Under the pieces are notes generated by a model that had not been told where the DNA came from, searched no databases, and worked only from the letters and a program-made list of their open reading frames with translations. A stretch of DNA of 64,000 nucleotides from Rhizobium sp. Leaf262 (GTDB lineage: Bacteria; Pseudomonadota; Alphaproteobacteria; Rhizobiales; Rhizobiaceae). The position numbers and the translations under genes are program-made. The stretch spans positions 311,422-375,421 of the forward strand of contig NZ_LMMM01000001.1 in NCBI RefSeq assembly GCF_001422245.1. The letters are read 5' to 3'. Positions 8,938-17,814 of the stretch are shown in pieces; within the stretch, counting starts at the first letter, position 1; every line of letters starts with the position of its first letter.

Positions 8938-10221
8938 ATGAGTATTGCAACCCCAAATCTCGGTGCGCAGGCATCTAAAACGGGCGATGAACGCTCGGTC
9001 GGCCTGCCCTTCATTCTCACTTACGGCCTTGCGAGTGTCGGCTTTTTCACGGCGGTGATGACGCCGGTTGCGATGACGCTGGCCATTCGAGTCAACACGC
9101 TCGACCCGGTGAGCAAGGGCGCAAGCCTTGGCACCATTTTGGGGCTCGGCGCGCTTTTCGCTCTTCTGGCGAACCCTATTTTCGGTCAGCTTTCAGACCG
9201 AACGCGCTCCCGCTTCGGGCGGCGCAAACCCTGGCTGGTGGCTGGCGTCGTCGTCGGCAGCCTTGCTCAGATGGTGATGGCCTATACATCCAGTCTTATT
9301 GTCATCGGCATTGCCTGGTGCGTTATCCAAACCGCTTACAACGCCATGCTGGCAGCGCTTGTGGCAACCGTGCCGGATCAGGTGCCGGAACATCAGCGCG
9401 GTCTCGTTTCCGCCCTTGCAGGCATGTCGATCTACATCGCGCTTTTGATCGGCAGCGGCATTCTGGCGCTGACGGGAACTGCCAGCAATGCGATGTTTCT
9501 CATTCCAACAGCCATCGGTCTGATCTCGGTTCTTGTCTTCGTTCTGGTGATTGAAGACTGCCCTTTGACGGACGCGCCGAAGCAGGCTGCACCGGGACTG
9601 GCTGAACTGCTGGGCAGCTTCTGGGTCAACCCCGTCAAGCATCCCGACTTCGGCTATGCCTGGCTCAGCCGCTTTCTGGTCTTCTTCGGCTTTGCCGTGC
9701 TGACGTCCTATCAGGTTTATTACCTGATGGATCATTTGAAGATTGCCGAGGCCGATATCGGCGACATCATGTTTATTTCGACACTGATCACCGCCATCTG
9801 CGTTGTCGGTTCGTCCTTCGTTTCCGGCTCCATGTCCGACCGCATCGGTCGCCGCAAGGCTTTCGTGCTGGTGGCGGCGCTGACCTATGCGCTGGGGATC
9901 GTGGTCATCGTTTTCGCAAAAGACCTGACGATGTTCTACAGCGGCATCGCGGTCACCTCTATCGGGTTTGGCGTCTATATGGCGGTCGATCAGGCCCTTG
10001 TCGTGGATATCCTGCCTGATCGGGAAACCCATGCGGCCAGAAATCTCGGCGTTCTCAACATCGCCAATGCCGTGCCGCAATCCATTGCCCCGGCTGTGGC
10101 ACCCTTTCTTCTCGCCATCGGCAATGCGGGAGGCCAGAATTATGGCGTCCTTTATGCTGCTGCGGCCATCAGCGCCTTTCTCGGCGCGCTGGCCATCGCC
10201 CCCGTGCGCGGGGTTCGCTGA
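8938..10221 (+). CDS. MFS transporter, probable sugar or glucoside permease
   Basis: A 427-residue major facilitator protein with about 12 membrane segments. The conserved loop 2-3 motif is seen as GQLSDRTRSRFGRRKPW and its repeat after helix 8 as GSMSDRIGRRKAF. A longer reading from a TTG at 8902 exists, but ATG 8938, eight bases after GGTGGAGG, fits better. The gene directly downstream is a beta-glucosidase, so the permease probably imports a beta-glucoside or oligosaccharide. A hairpin lies between the two genes. Confidence 0.88.
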   Translation: MSIATPNLGAQASKTGDERSVGLPFILTYGLASVGFFTAVMTPVAMTLAIRVNTLDPVSKGASLGTILGLGALFALLANPIFGQLSDRTRSRFGRRKPWLVAGVVVGSLAQMVMAYTSSLIVIGIAWCVIQTAYNAMLAALVATVPDQVPEHQRGLVSALAGMSIYIALLIGSGILALTGTASNAMFLIPTAIGLISVLVFVLVIEDCPLTDAPKQAAPGLAELLGSFWVNPVKHPDFGYAWLSRFLVFFGFAVLTSYQVYYLMDHLKIAEADIGDIMFISTLITAICVVGSSFVSGSMSDRIGRRKAFVLVAALTYALGIVVIVFAKDLTMFYSGIAVTSIGFGVYMAVDQALVVDILPDRETHAARNLGVLNIANAVPQSIAPAVAPFLLAIGNAGGQNYGVLYAAAAISAFLGALAIAPVRGVR

Positions 10222-10232
10222 CACCATGTCAG

Positions 10233-10257
10233 GACGCGCCGTTCATGATGGCGCGTC
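10233..10257 (+). promoter_or_regulatory. Hairpin between MFS and beta-glucosidase genes
   Basis: GACGCGCC (10233-10240) and GGCGCGTC (10250-10257) pair perfectly over eight bases around a nine-base loop; TCTTCTTC follows. It could be a partial terminator or mRNA-processing site within the operon. Confidence 0.5.
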
Positions 10258-10293
10258 TCTTCTTCACTCGCATGAAAAATATCGGAGGCTCGT

Positions 10294-12765
10294 ATGATCG
10301 AGAATATCCTGAACCAAATGACGCTTGAAGAGCAGGTTTCGCTGCTTGCCGGTGCCGATTTCTGGACGACAGTGCCAGTTGAGCGTCTCGGCGTTCCCAA
10401 GATCAAGGTCACGGATGGCCCCAATGGGGCGCGCGGTGCCGGATCGCTGGTCGCTGGCGTCAAGGCAGCCTGCTTTCCCGTGGCTATCGCACTGGGTGCT
10501 ACCTGGAACCCGGGGCTCGTGGAGCGCATGGGCGTTGCATTGGCAGGTCAGGCGAAAAGCAAGGGCGCGTCCGTTCTGCTGGCACCAACCGTCAACATTC
10601 ACCGCTCGGGCCTCAATGGCCGCAATTTCGAATGCTATTCCGAAGACCCGTTGCTGACGGCGGCTCTCGCTGTTGCCTATATTCAGGGCGTGCAGAGCAA
10701 GGGGGTGGCCGCGACCATCAAGCATTTTGTCGGTAATGAATCCGAAATCGAACGCCAGACCATGTCTTCGGATATCGACGAGCGCAGCCTGCGCGAACTC
10801 TATCTGCTTCCCTTCGAGCAAGCGGTGAAGAAGGCGGGCGTCATGGCCGTCATGTCATCCTATAACCGCCTCAACGGCACCTATACCAGCGAACATGAAT
10901 GGCTGCTGACCCAGGTGCTGCGCAAGGAATGGGGCTTTGACGGCATCGTCATGTCCGACTGGTTTGGCTCGCATTCCACCGCGCCAACCGTCAATGCCGG
11001 TCTTGACCTTGAAATGCCAGGCCCAAGCCGCGACCGTGGCGAGAAGCTGGTTGAAGCCGTGCACAAGGGCGAGGTCAAGGCGGAAACGGTGCGCGAGGCT
11101 GCGCGCCGTATTCTGACGCTTCTAGAGCGCGTCGGTGCATTCGAAACCGCGCCTGATCTCACCGAAAGCTCGCTCGATCTTCCCGAAGACCGCGCGCTTA
11201 TTCGCCAGATTGGTGCCGAAGGTGCCGTGCTGCTGAAGAATGATGGCATTCTGCCGCTGGCCAAGACCACGCTCGACAGCATCGCCGTTCTCGGCCCCAA
11301 TGCTGCCGAAGCCCGCGTGATGGGTGGTGGCAGCGCCCAGATTGCAGCGCATTACACGGTCAGCCCGCTTCAGGGCATCAAAGCTGCCCTTTCCAATGCC
11401 AATAGCGTCCACCACGCCGCAGGCTGCAGCAACAACCGCCTGATCGAGGTCTTCGCAAGCGATATGCAGGTCGATTACTTCAAGGGCAGAGAGTTGGAAG
11501 GAACGCCGGTTCATAGCGAAACCGCCACCAAGGGCGAGTTCTTCTGGTTCGACCTCCCCTCGGCAGAGCTCAACCCAGCAGATTTCTCGGCCCGGATCAC
11601 CGCGCGCTACGTGCCGTCCGATAGCGGCGAGCATGTCTTCGGCATGACCAATGCAGGCCTTGCCAAGCTCTATGTGGATGGCGAACTGGTGGTAAACGGC
11701 TATGATGGATGGGCACCCGGCGACAACTATTTCGGCACCGCCAACAGCGAACAGCGGCAGTCGCTGAAGCTGGAAGCCGGGCGCAGCTACACGGTGACCA
11801 TCGAATATTGCTCCCCTGCTGCCACTGCCGACGGCATTCACCTGACGGCCATTCGCTTCGGCGTCGAAAAGCCGCTGGGCGATGCCGCCATCGAAGAGGC
11901 CGTTGCCAAGGCTGCAGCTTGCGATGTCGCACTTCTCTTTGTCGGTCGTGAAGGCCAGTGGGACACCGAGGGCCTTGATCTGCCGGACATGCGCCTTCCC
12001 GGTCGTCAGGAAGAGCTGATCGAAAAGGTTGCCGCCGTCAACGCCAACACTGTCGTCGTGCTGCAAACCGGTGGGCCGGTGGAAATGCCGTGGCTGGGCA
12101 AGGTCAAAGCCGTTCTGCAATTGTGGTATCCGGGCCAGGAACTCGGCAACGCCGTGGCCGACGTTCTCTTCGGCGATGCGGAACCCGGCGGACGCCTGCC
12201 GCAGACTTTCCCGAAATCGCTTTCGGACAATTCCGCGATCACCGACAATCCGCTCGTCTACCCCGGTCAGGATGGGCATGTGCGTTATGACGAGGGCGTC
12301 TTCGTCGGTTACCGTCACCACGATACCCACGGCGTGGAGCCGCTTTTCCCCTTCGGTTTCGGTCTGGGCTACACGCAATTTTCTTGGGGCGAGGCCAAGG
12401 TTTCATCCAGCGTCATGACCGAAGACGGTGTTACCGTCACGGTGGATGTGACAAATACAGGTGCGCGCAAGGGCTCTGATGTCGTGCAGCTTTACGTCCG
12501 TGCACTAGGTTCTTCCATCTCCAGACCGGAAAAAGAGCTGCGGGCTTTTGCCAAGCTCGAACTGGCAGCGGGCGAAACCGCGACCGCGACGCTGAAGGTG
12601 ACACAACGCGATCTCAGCTTCTTCGATGTGGACGCGAAAGTCTTCCGTTCGGATGAAGGTCAATATGAGCTGGTGATCGCCGCAAACGCTGGCGATATTC
12701 GCGGACGTATCGTTATCGACAACCCAGTCCCGTGGATTGGTAAAGTGGACGATCGCTCTATCTGA
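10294..12765 (+). CDS. Family 3 glycoside hydrolase (beta-glucosidase) with PA14 insert
   Basis: An 823-residue cytoplasmic beta-glucosidase with no signal peptide. The N-terminal GH3 barrel covers about residues 1-290 and contains KVTDGPNGARG, the KHFVGNE substrate motif and the nucleophile loop IVMSDWFG with Asp222 as predicted nucleophile. The C-terminal GH3 domain is interrupted by a PA14-like domain at about 390-530, and a fibronectin-III-like domain closes the protein (about 735-815). The sequence matches closely, from memory, the Agrobacterium beta-glucosidase Cbg1, which acts on coniferin and cellobiose. It follows an MFS permease that probably supplies the glucoside. Start ATG 10294 lies after CGGAGG. 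The paired hairpin at 12815-12850 lies downstream. Confidence 0.95.
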   Translation: MIENILNQMTLEEQVSLLAGADFWTTVPVERLGVPKIKVTDGPNGARGAGSLVAGVKAACFPVAIALGATWNPGLVERMGVALAGQAKSKGASVLLAPTVNIHRSGLNGRNFECYSEDPLLTAALAVAYIQGVQSKGVAATIKHFVGNESEIERQTMSSDIDERSLRELYLLPFEQAVKKAGVMAVMSSYNRLNGTYTSEHEWLLTQVLRKEWGFDGIVMSDWFGSHSTAPTVNAGLDLEMPGPSRDRGEKLVEAVHKGEVKAETVREAARRILTLLERVGAFETAPDLTESSLDLPEDRALIRQIGAEGAVLLKNDGILPLAKTTLDSIAVLGPNAAEARVMGGGSAQIAAHYTVSPLQGIKAALSNANSVHHAAGCSNNRLIEVFASDMQVDYFKGRELEGTPVHSETATKGEFFWFDLPSAELNPADFSARITARYVPSDSGEHVFGMTNAGLAKLYVDGELVVNGYDGWAPGDNYFGTANSEQRQSLKLEAGRSYTVTIEYCSPAATADGIHLTAIRFGVEKPLGDAAIEEAVAKAAACDVALLFVGREGQWDTEGLDLPDMRLPGRQEELIEKVAAVNANTVVVLQTGGPVEMPWLGKVKAVLQLWYPGQELGNAVADVLFGDAEPGGRLPQTFPKSLSDNSAITDNPLVYPGQDGHVRYDEGVFVGYRHHDTHGVEPLFPFGFGLGYTQFSWGEAKVSSSVMTEDGVTVTVDVTNTGARKGSDVVQLYVRALGSSISRPEKELRAFAKLELAAGETATATLKVTQRDLSFFDVDAKVFRSDEGQYELVIAANAGDIRGRIVIDNPVPWIGKVDDRSI

Positions 12766-12814
12766 AACGCGCGTGGTCTCAGTGAAAATTGAGGCCCTGA
12801 TAGATAGGCGAAAT

Positions 12815-12850
12815 ACGTAGCCGGGATCAAACATCGCATCCCGGCTGCGT
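12815..12850. terminator. Bidirectional terminator-like hairpin between convergent genes
   Basis: ACGTAGCCGGGAT (12815-12827) pairs with ATCCCGGCTGCGT (12838-12850) with a single mismatch around a ten-base loop. It sits between the ends of the convergent beta-glucosidase and reductase genes, the normal place for a shared terminator. There is no long T run. Confidence 0.6.
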
Positions 12851-12863
12851 GGTCATAACCACC

Positions 12864-13616
12864 TCAGGACCGTAGCCAATCGCCAAATCTTATTCGGCCT
12901 TTGATGTAGTCTCCTGCGGGCACAAGCGTACTGGTGACGACCGGGGCACCGAAATAGTCGACGGTTGCGTCAGCACTGGTTGGGCGGGCGTCGCCTTCTG
13001 CGTCGAGATACGCCCGTATGAAGGATTCGAATGATTCGCGTTCGGGACCAGCAAGATCAACGGTACCATTTTTCGGCTGGCCCAACGCGACTTCGACGAG
13101 GGCTGCGGCAACGTCCGCGGCTGCTATCGGTTGAAAATCGATATCCGGCACCTTGACGGTGTCGCCTGCGGAGTACACGCTTGCCAATGTCTCCATAAAC
13201 TCGTGGAACTGCGTTGCCCGGACGATGGTGTAGGCCTGTCCCGATGCGACGACCGCCGCTTCCTGGGCAAGCTTGCCTGCCATATATGGATTGGTGGCGA
13301 GGCTGTCGGCGTTGACGATCGAGAGGGCGACGTGGTGGGGGACGCCCGCGGATTGCTCGACCGTTGTCAGGTTGCGGCTCGATATCGCAAAGAAGTCTGT
13401 GATGACATCCTTGTCGAACGACATCATGTTTGACACGTCGATGACGGCGTCCGCGTTCGAGAGGGCTTCAGGCAGTCCTTGTCCGGTATAGGCGTTGATG
13501 CCGTTCCGGGAGCTTGCGACGATCGCCTCGTGACCGGCCTCCCGCAGCAGCTTAACTGCCTTCGAGCCAATCAGGCCCGTGCCGCCAATAACGACGATCT
13601 TCTTTAACCTGCCCAT
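12864..13616 (-). CDS. NAD(P)-binding SDR-like oxidoreductase (NmrA/atypical SDR family)
   Basis: A 250-residue Rossmann-fold protein. The nucleotide-binding motif is at the N-terminus (KIVVIGGTGLIGSKAVKLL), and the body resembles atypical SDRs of the NmrA/NAD(P)H-binding type (HHVALSIVNAD, YMAGKLAQE, YTIVRATQFHEF). The catalytic YxxxK of classical SDRs is seen only as YMAGK. Start ATG 13616 has GGAG upstream. It is transcribed 15 bases after an Rrf2-type regulator, so the two probably form an operon. Substrate is unknown; quinone or redox stress would fit the neighbour. Confidence 0.82.
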   Translation of the reverse strand: MGRLKKIVVIGGTGLIGSKAVKLLREAGHEAIVASSRNGINAYTGQGLPEALSNADAVIDVSNMMSFDKDVITDFFAISSRNLTTVEQSAGVPHHVALSIVNADSLATNPYMAGKLAQEAAVVASGQAYTIVRATQFHEFMETLASVYSAGDTVKVPDIDFQPIAAADVAAALVEVALGQPKNGTVDLAGPERESFESFIRAYLDAEGDARPTSADATVDYFGAPVVTSTLVPAGDYIKGRIRFGDWLRS

Positions 13617-13631
13617 TGTTTGCTTCTCCTA

Positions 13632-14246
13632 TCATGAGGTGCGATTGCTCGTCTTGCGTTCGTGGAGTTCGATGAAAGCACATCCGCGGGCAGCGATGCC
13701 GCCATCGTCGTCTGCGCCGAGGTCCGCCAGAAGGTCCGCGATGGACACCTTGGCGAGTTCTGCGCGATAGGCTTTTTCGGCTTTCAGCATCGCGGCGTTG
13801 ATCTGGCAGGGCTTGGTAAAATACCGCCCTGGCAGAGGATTCGGTCCTCGCTGGCGGATTTCCGCGCAGCGGAACGCAGGCGCTGGTCCTTCGACCGCAA
13901 GAACGATATCGAGCAGGCTGATCTCCTTTGTCGCCTTGGCCAGACGGTAGCCACCTTTCGGTCCCGGCGTCGTCGCCACGATCCCCGCGCCGGAGAGCGC
14001 CTGAAGATGCTTCAGGAGATAGCTCGTCGAAACACCATGCAGTTCGGCCAGAGCCGCTGCCGGCAGAACGCCATCGTCGGACAGCCCGGCAAGAAATGCC
14101 GTACAGTGAATCGGGCGCCTTCGGATCCCAATAGGGTGGCTTGCCAAACACCGCCAAGCGGTCGGTTTTCTGGCCGTTCGGGTGGCTATTGCCTCGGCAG
14201 GGACATAATTTACGGATGACGTGTGGCCGGAGGCACTCGTCATCAT
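13632..14246 (-). CDS. Rrf2-family transcriptional regulator with atypical N-terminus
   Basis: Winged-helix regulator recognisable by LPAAALAELHGVSTSYLLKHL and the following TTPGPKGGYRLAKATKEISL wing, then AFRCAEIRQRG as in cysteine-containing Rrf2 proteins. The start is uncertain. ATG 14246 follows GAGAG and gives 204 residues, but the first 45 residues are low in recognisable features. A TTG at 14147 would give 171 residues and a start closer to the family norm. The usual N-terminal helix before HCTAFLAG is poorly matched, so a frame error or drift near 14110-14150 is possible. Cysteines Cys at RCAEI and at KPCQI could sense redox state. It heads an operon with the reductase. Confidence 0.72.
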   Translation of the reverse strand: MMTSASGHTSSVNYVPAEAIATRTARKPTAWRCLASHPIGIRRRPIHCTAFLAGLSDDGVLPAAALAELHGVSTSYLLKHLQALSGAGIVATTPGPKGGYRLAKATKEISLLDIVLAVEGPAPAFRCAEIRQRGPNPLPGRYFTKPCQINAAMLKAEKAYRAELAKVSIADLLADLGADDDGGIAARGCAFIELHERKTSNRTS

Positions 14247-14308
14247 TGTTGCTCTCAAGAAAACTATATTGGATGAAAGAGTAGTCAGTAATGAGAGGCA
14301 GCAGATAA

Positions 14309-15676
14309 TTAGAGATTACTTTGACGTGCGAGAATGACGTTAGTTGCCGCGTTGACGCTGGTCTCTGAGAAAATGCTTTTTAAATTCGTGTAGGAGAGTT
14401 CCAAGTCCTGGAGCCCTGCCCATCGAAGACAATCCATGATTTTTGCTCGCTTTTGATTGTCCGTCAGGGGAACCATTATAGCGCCGTTGGCGTGGAGGCG
14501 TTCAATCGAGAGCCTGCGTCCGTCTTTCAGAGAGATACTGACCTTGTGGGGCAAACGCTCGACGCCACGTTCTTCCTCGGCGCTGTATGACGTCATATTT
14601 ATCTTTGCCATGTGGACGCGAAGTTCGGGTCGCGTGGCAGCTTGTGGAGTGAAGTCACGAAGCGATAATCCACCATTTGATAGTGCGACCGCCAAGCAGT
14701 ATTGCATAGAAAATCTGGCCTGCATCTCATCAGAAGGATCAGGGTAAGCAAGGTTGTCGACGGCAGACCGACCAACTTTCGTGTCGATCCGTTCGATGTC
14801 TTCAATCGAAAATCCATGCTCGTTTTGGAGGTCGAGAGCAGCGTCGATGGCTCTATGGGTGGATGCGCAGCATGGGTGGAGTTTCGTGACCAGGCCGCGG
14901 GTTTCGATGATGTGCTTTTCGTCCCATGAAAAGTCCGCCCAACCCGTCGCCTGCTCACCCCCGAAGAGATCGAGGAACCCCTGTGGACGTTCGAGAATGT
15001 CTAGCCTGCCGCTAAAACCTGACTGAGCGAGCAACGCTGCCTCGACAGCGTTTCGGGCCGCTATGCCTGCGTGAAACGGTTTCGCGCCGGTGCCAAATTG
15101 CCCTTTCAGGCCCGAGGCCATACTGGTGGCGAGGCTCATTGCGTTTGCTACCTCAGCCTCATTAAGCCCTAGAAGCACTGAAACACCTGCGGCGGCCCCA
15201 ATGCAGCCTATTGTCGAGGTGCCGTGCCATCCCCTGTTATAGTGCGAGGGTATGACGCCAAAGCCGACCGATGCCTGTGCCTCCAGCCCGGCAAGGTAGG
15301 CTCTCACAAGCATGATGCCAGAAAACTCGTTGCTGCTTGTTGCGACCGACAAAAGTGCTGGCACGAGGACGGCTGATGCGTGTGCACGTGCTGGATGGAA
15401 ATTGTCATCAAAGTCCAGGCAGTGAGCGGCGGTACCGTTGATCAGGGCGGCGATGGAGCGTGAAGCGCGGCCTCCAGTAAAAACCAGCGATGTTCCATCC
15501 TGTTTGATCTCGTCGCGGAAAGCTGCGGAAACGGACCGCGGGGCAGCGTCATTCATGCCCGCAATCATACAGCCTATCGTATCCACAATCGCGTCTTCCG
15601 CCCGCCCTGTCGCGACGGCAGGAAACGATGTCCTTGCAACGAGCTGTCGGGCAATTTTTTCGAGAACGGTTGTCAT
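14309..15676 (-). CDS. MmgE/PrpD family protein
   Basis: A 455-residue member of the family that includes 2-methylcitrate dehydratase and iminodisuccinate epimerase; many members have unknown substrates. Family features are DTIGCMIAGMNDAAP near residue 30, the HCLDFDDNFHPARAHASA active-site stretch, and KLHPCCASTHRAIDA in the C-terminal half. The frame is open further upstream, but ATG 15676 after AAGGAAG gives the standard length and N-terminus (MTTVLEKIARQLV). It is divergent from a LysR regulator 105 bases away, which probably controls it together with the importer genes to the right. Confidence 0.88.
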   Translation of the reverse strand: MTTVLEKIARQLVARTSFPAVATGRAEDAIVDTIGCMIAGMNDAAPRSVSAAFRDEIKQDGTSLVFTGGRASRSIAALINGTAAHCLDFDDNFHPARAHASAVLVPALLSVATSSNEFSGIMLVRAYLAGLEAQASVGFGVIPSHYNRGWHGTSTIGCIGAAAGVSVLLGLNEAEVANAMSLATSMASGLKGQFGTGAKPFHAGIAARNAVEAALLAQSGFSGRLDILERPQGFLDLFGGEQATGWADFSWDEKHIIETRGLVTKLHPCCASTHRAIDAALDLQNEHGFSIEDIERIDTKVGRSAVDNLAYPDPSDEMQARFSMQYCLAVALSNGGLSLRDFTPQAATRPELRVHMAKINMTSYSAEEERGVERLPHKVSISLKDGRRLSIERLHANGAIMVPLTDNQKRAKIMDCLRWAGLQDLELSYTNLKSIFSETSVNAATNVILARQSNL

Positions 15677-15781
15677 CCAAGCGCTTCCTTGCAAATTTCG
15701 GAGGGAGCGGCATTGATGAACGGACAGGTTTATCGGCGCAATCTTATGCAAATGACGGGTGATGTTATCCGGGGGAAGAGA

Positions 15782-16687
15782 ATGAAAAAGTCGGGCGACG
15801 TCCAGATCAGTATCAAGCACATTCAGGCCTTCGACGCGATTGCTGCCACAGGCTCGACCATTGCCGCTGCCATTGATCTTGGCATCTCCCAATCAAACAC
15901 CAGCCGACTTCTGCATCAGTTGGAGGTTTATCTCGGTGTACGGCTGTTCGACAGGGATAAGAACCGGCTCTCCATGACACGAGAAGGACTGAAGCTGGGA
16001 CCGGAAATCCGCGCTATTGCGGATAAGCTGACGGCCTTGAAGATTACGGCGCAGGAACTGGAGGAAGGACGGTCAACGGAAATTCCTTTGAGAGTAGCGT
16101 TTCCCGCAAGCCTCTCCACAACGTTGGTGCCGCGTTTGATTAAACGGTTTTTGGCCGAAACTGGCGCTGTCAGAATAGAAATTGCCTCCGGGAACTACCT
16201 TGCTATTGAGCGGATGGTCGCTGAAGGGGCGGTTGATCTTGGTTTTACGCGCTTGCCTTCGCCGACGCCGGGGCTTCGCGAGGAGCATGTCATGCCGACG
16301 CGCAATATCTGCGTCCTTCACAAGAGCCATCCGCTTGCCAGGAATTCGAAGATCGACGTTGAACAGTTGAAGACCGAGAATCTCATTCTTCTCAACCGGG
16401 AGCGGGCGGTTCGTCACGAACTGGAAGCGATCTTCTATCGCGCCGGTCTTCGCCGCTGTCCGGCAATCGAAGCGCATTCTGTCGGTTGCGGCTGCGCACT
16501 CGCCGCAGAGGGGCTTGGCATCGCTATTGTCAGCGAATTGCTGGCGCTTGAATATCAGGCCTTGCCTTTGGCATTCGTCCCGCTTGAACCGACCATCTCC
16601 GTCGATTACGCCATTGTCAGTTCCGAACTCTCTTCACTTCCGAAAATGGCTGTGCCGTTCTTGAACTATATCCGGGAATGGGCGTAA
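15782..16687 (+). CDS. LysR-family transcriptional regulator (first of two in tandem)
   Basis: A 301-residue LysR regulator. The N-terminal helix-turn-helix is visible at about residues 10-65 (IKHIQAFDAIAATGSTIAAA, then LGISQSNTSRLLHQLE and RLFDRDKNRLSMTREG); the remainder is the effector-binding domain. The frame extends upstream into the MmgE gap, but ATG 15782, with GGGGAAGAG in front, is the best start. It is divergent from the MmgE/PrpD gene and followed 37 bases later by a second LysR gene of similar DNA-binding sequence, so the pair may have arisen by duplication. Confidence 0.9.
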   Translation: MKKSGDVQISIKHIQAFDAIAATGSTIAAAIDLGISQSNTSRLLHQLEVYLGVRLFDRDKNRLSMTREGLKLGPEIRAIADKLTALKITAQELEEGRSTEIPLRVAFPASLSTTLVPRLIKRFLAETGAVRIEIASGNYLAIERMVAEGAVDLGFTRLPSPTPGLREEHVMPTRNICVLHKSHPLARNSKIDVEQLKTENLILLNRERAVRHELEAIFYRAGLRRCPAIEAHSVGCGCALAAEGLGIAIVSELLALEYQALPLAFVPLEPTISVDYAIVSSELSSLPKMAVPFLNYIREWA

Positions 16688-16724
16688 GCCGTTTCGTATC
16701 GGCGTGAAACGGAGTGGCGAAGGC

Positions 16725-17639
16725 ATGATCAATTTCAGGCAGTTGGAAGTTCTGAAAACACTGCTCGCGACAGGCTCGACCATTGCCACCGCGAAAAGCA
16801 TGGGGCTTAGCCAGTCTGGGGTAAGCCGTCTGCTTCAGCAACTGGAAACGGATTTGGAACTAAGGCTTTTCGACCGGGATAAGGGCAGGCTTATTCCAAC
16901 GCCTGAGGCCAGCATTCTGGCCCGAGATGCCGAAACCATCCTGCTTGGATTGAACAGGTTCTCAGGACTGGCTGAAGATCTCCGAAGCGGTGCAAAAGGC
17001 CCAGAGTTGGTAAGGGTGGGGCTACCAAGCAGTATGTGGGAGAATTTTGCGCCCGCGATGATGACGGATTTTGTGCGTGATTATCCTTCCGTTCGGATAG
17101 AAACCTTTTTCGAAACGACGTCCAACATTGCGCGTCTCGTTGAGCAAAAAGTCATCGACTTCGGCTTTTTGCGCAACGAACATCCTGCCTTGCCTGGTAT
17201 CGACATGGAAATCGTGGCGACGGGAACCAGCGTGTGCGTTTTGCCGGAAGATCACGAACTGGCGTCTATGAAAGAAATCAGTGCCCGAGATTTGCGTGGT
17301 GTGCCGCTCATTCTGATCGGTCGCCAGAGGCCGACGAGAATGCTGCTCGATCAGACATTTACCCGCGAAGCTGTAAAGCAGAACGTCAAGATCGAAACTC
17401 ACACCAATAGTTCGGCGTGCTCCTATGTGGCCCATGGTTTGGGTGTCGCAATATTGAGCAGTTTTTTCGCCAATCTCTACCAGCACCTTCCCATCGTGCA
17501 GCGGCCGTTCGTTCCGGTCACGACGCAGGAATTTGCGTTAGCCACACCTTCCGGAACGTCTGCTTCATTGGCGGCAAAAGCCTTGATGAACGCGCTGAAG
17601 CGCCAGATTGGAATATCACAACAGTATCAATCCAACTGA
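16725..17639 (+). CDS. LysR-family transcriptional regulator (second of two in tandem)
   Basis: A 304-residue LysR regulator. Its DNA-binding domain (INFRQLEVLKTLLATGSTIA, MGLSQSGVSRLLQQLE, LRLFDRDKGRLIPTPE) closely parallels that of the preceding gene, while the effector domains differ more. ATG 16725 with GGAG upstream was chosen over a GTG at 16704. The 175-base region downstream, in front of the importer genes, holds a long inverted repeat (17690-17722) that either LysR could use. Confidence 0.9.
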   Translation: MINFRQLEVLKTLLATGSTIATAKSMGLSQSGVSRLLQQLETDLELRLFDRDKGRLIPTPEASILARDAETILLGLNRFSGLAEDLRSGAKGPELVRVGLPSSMWENFAPAMMTDFVRDYPSVRIETFFETTSNIARLVEQKVIDFGFLRNEHPALPGIDMEIVATGTSVCVLPEDHELASMKEISARDLRGVPLILIGRQRPTRMLLDQTFTREAVKQNVKIETHTNSSACSYVAHGLGVAILSSFFANLYQHLPIVQRPFVPVTTQEFALATPSGTSASLAAKALMNALKRQIGISQQYQSN

Positions 17640-17689
17640 CCGAGGCGCGCTGCCGCTCGCCAGTTTTGACTGGTAGGCGCCGTCTGCAA

Positions 17690-17722
17690 ATTATGCATTA
17701 GGCTATGAAGATAATGCATAAT
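17690..17722. promoter_or_regulatory. Inverted repeat in front of the second peptide importer operon
   Basis: ATTATGCAT (17690-17698) and ATGCATAAT (17714-17722) are perfect inverted copies separated by 15 bases, each also containing the palindrome ATGCAT. The spacing and position, about 95 bases before the first importer gene and just after two LysR genes, fit a dyad operator for a LysR regulator. Confidence 0.5.
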
Positions 17723-17814
17723 ATTGCGCTCATTTTTTTGATCCGTCATAGTTTTAATCATAACAGCCGGTGACTTTGCAGATCCGGTCCCAACAATCGT
17801 GTTCAGGGGAACCG

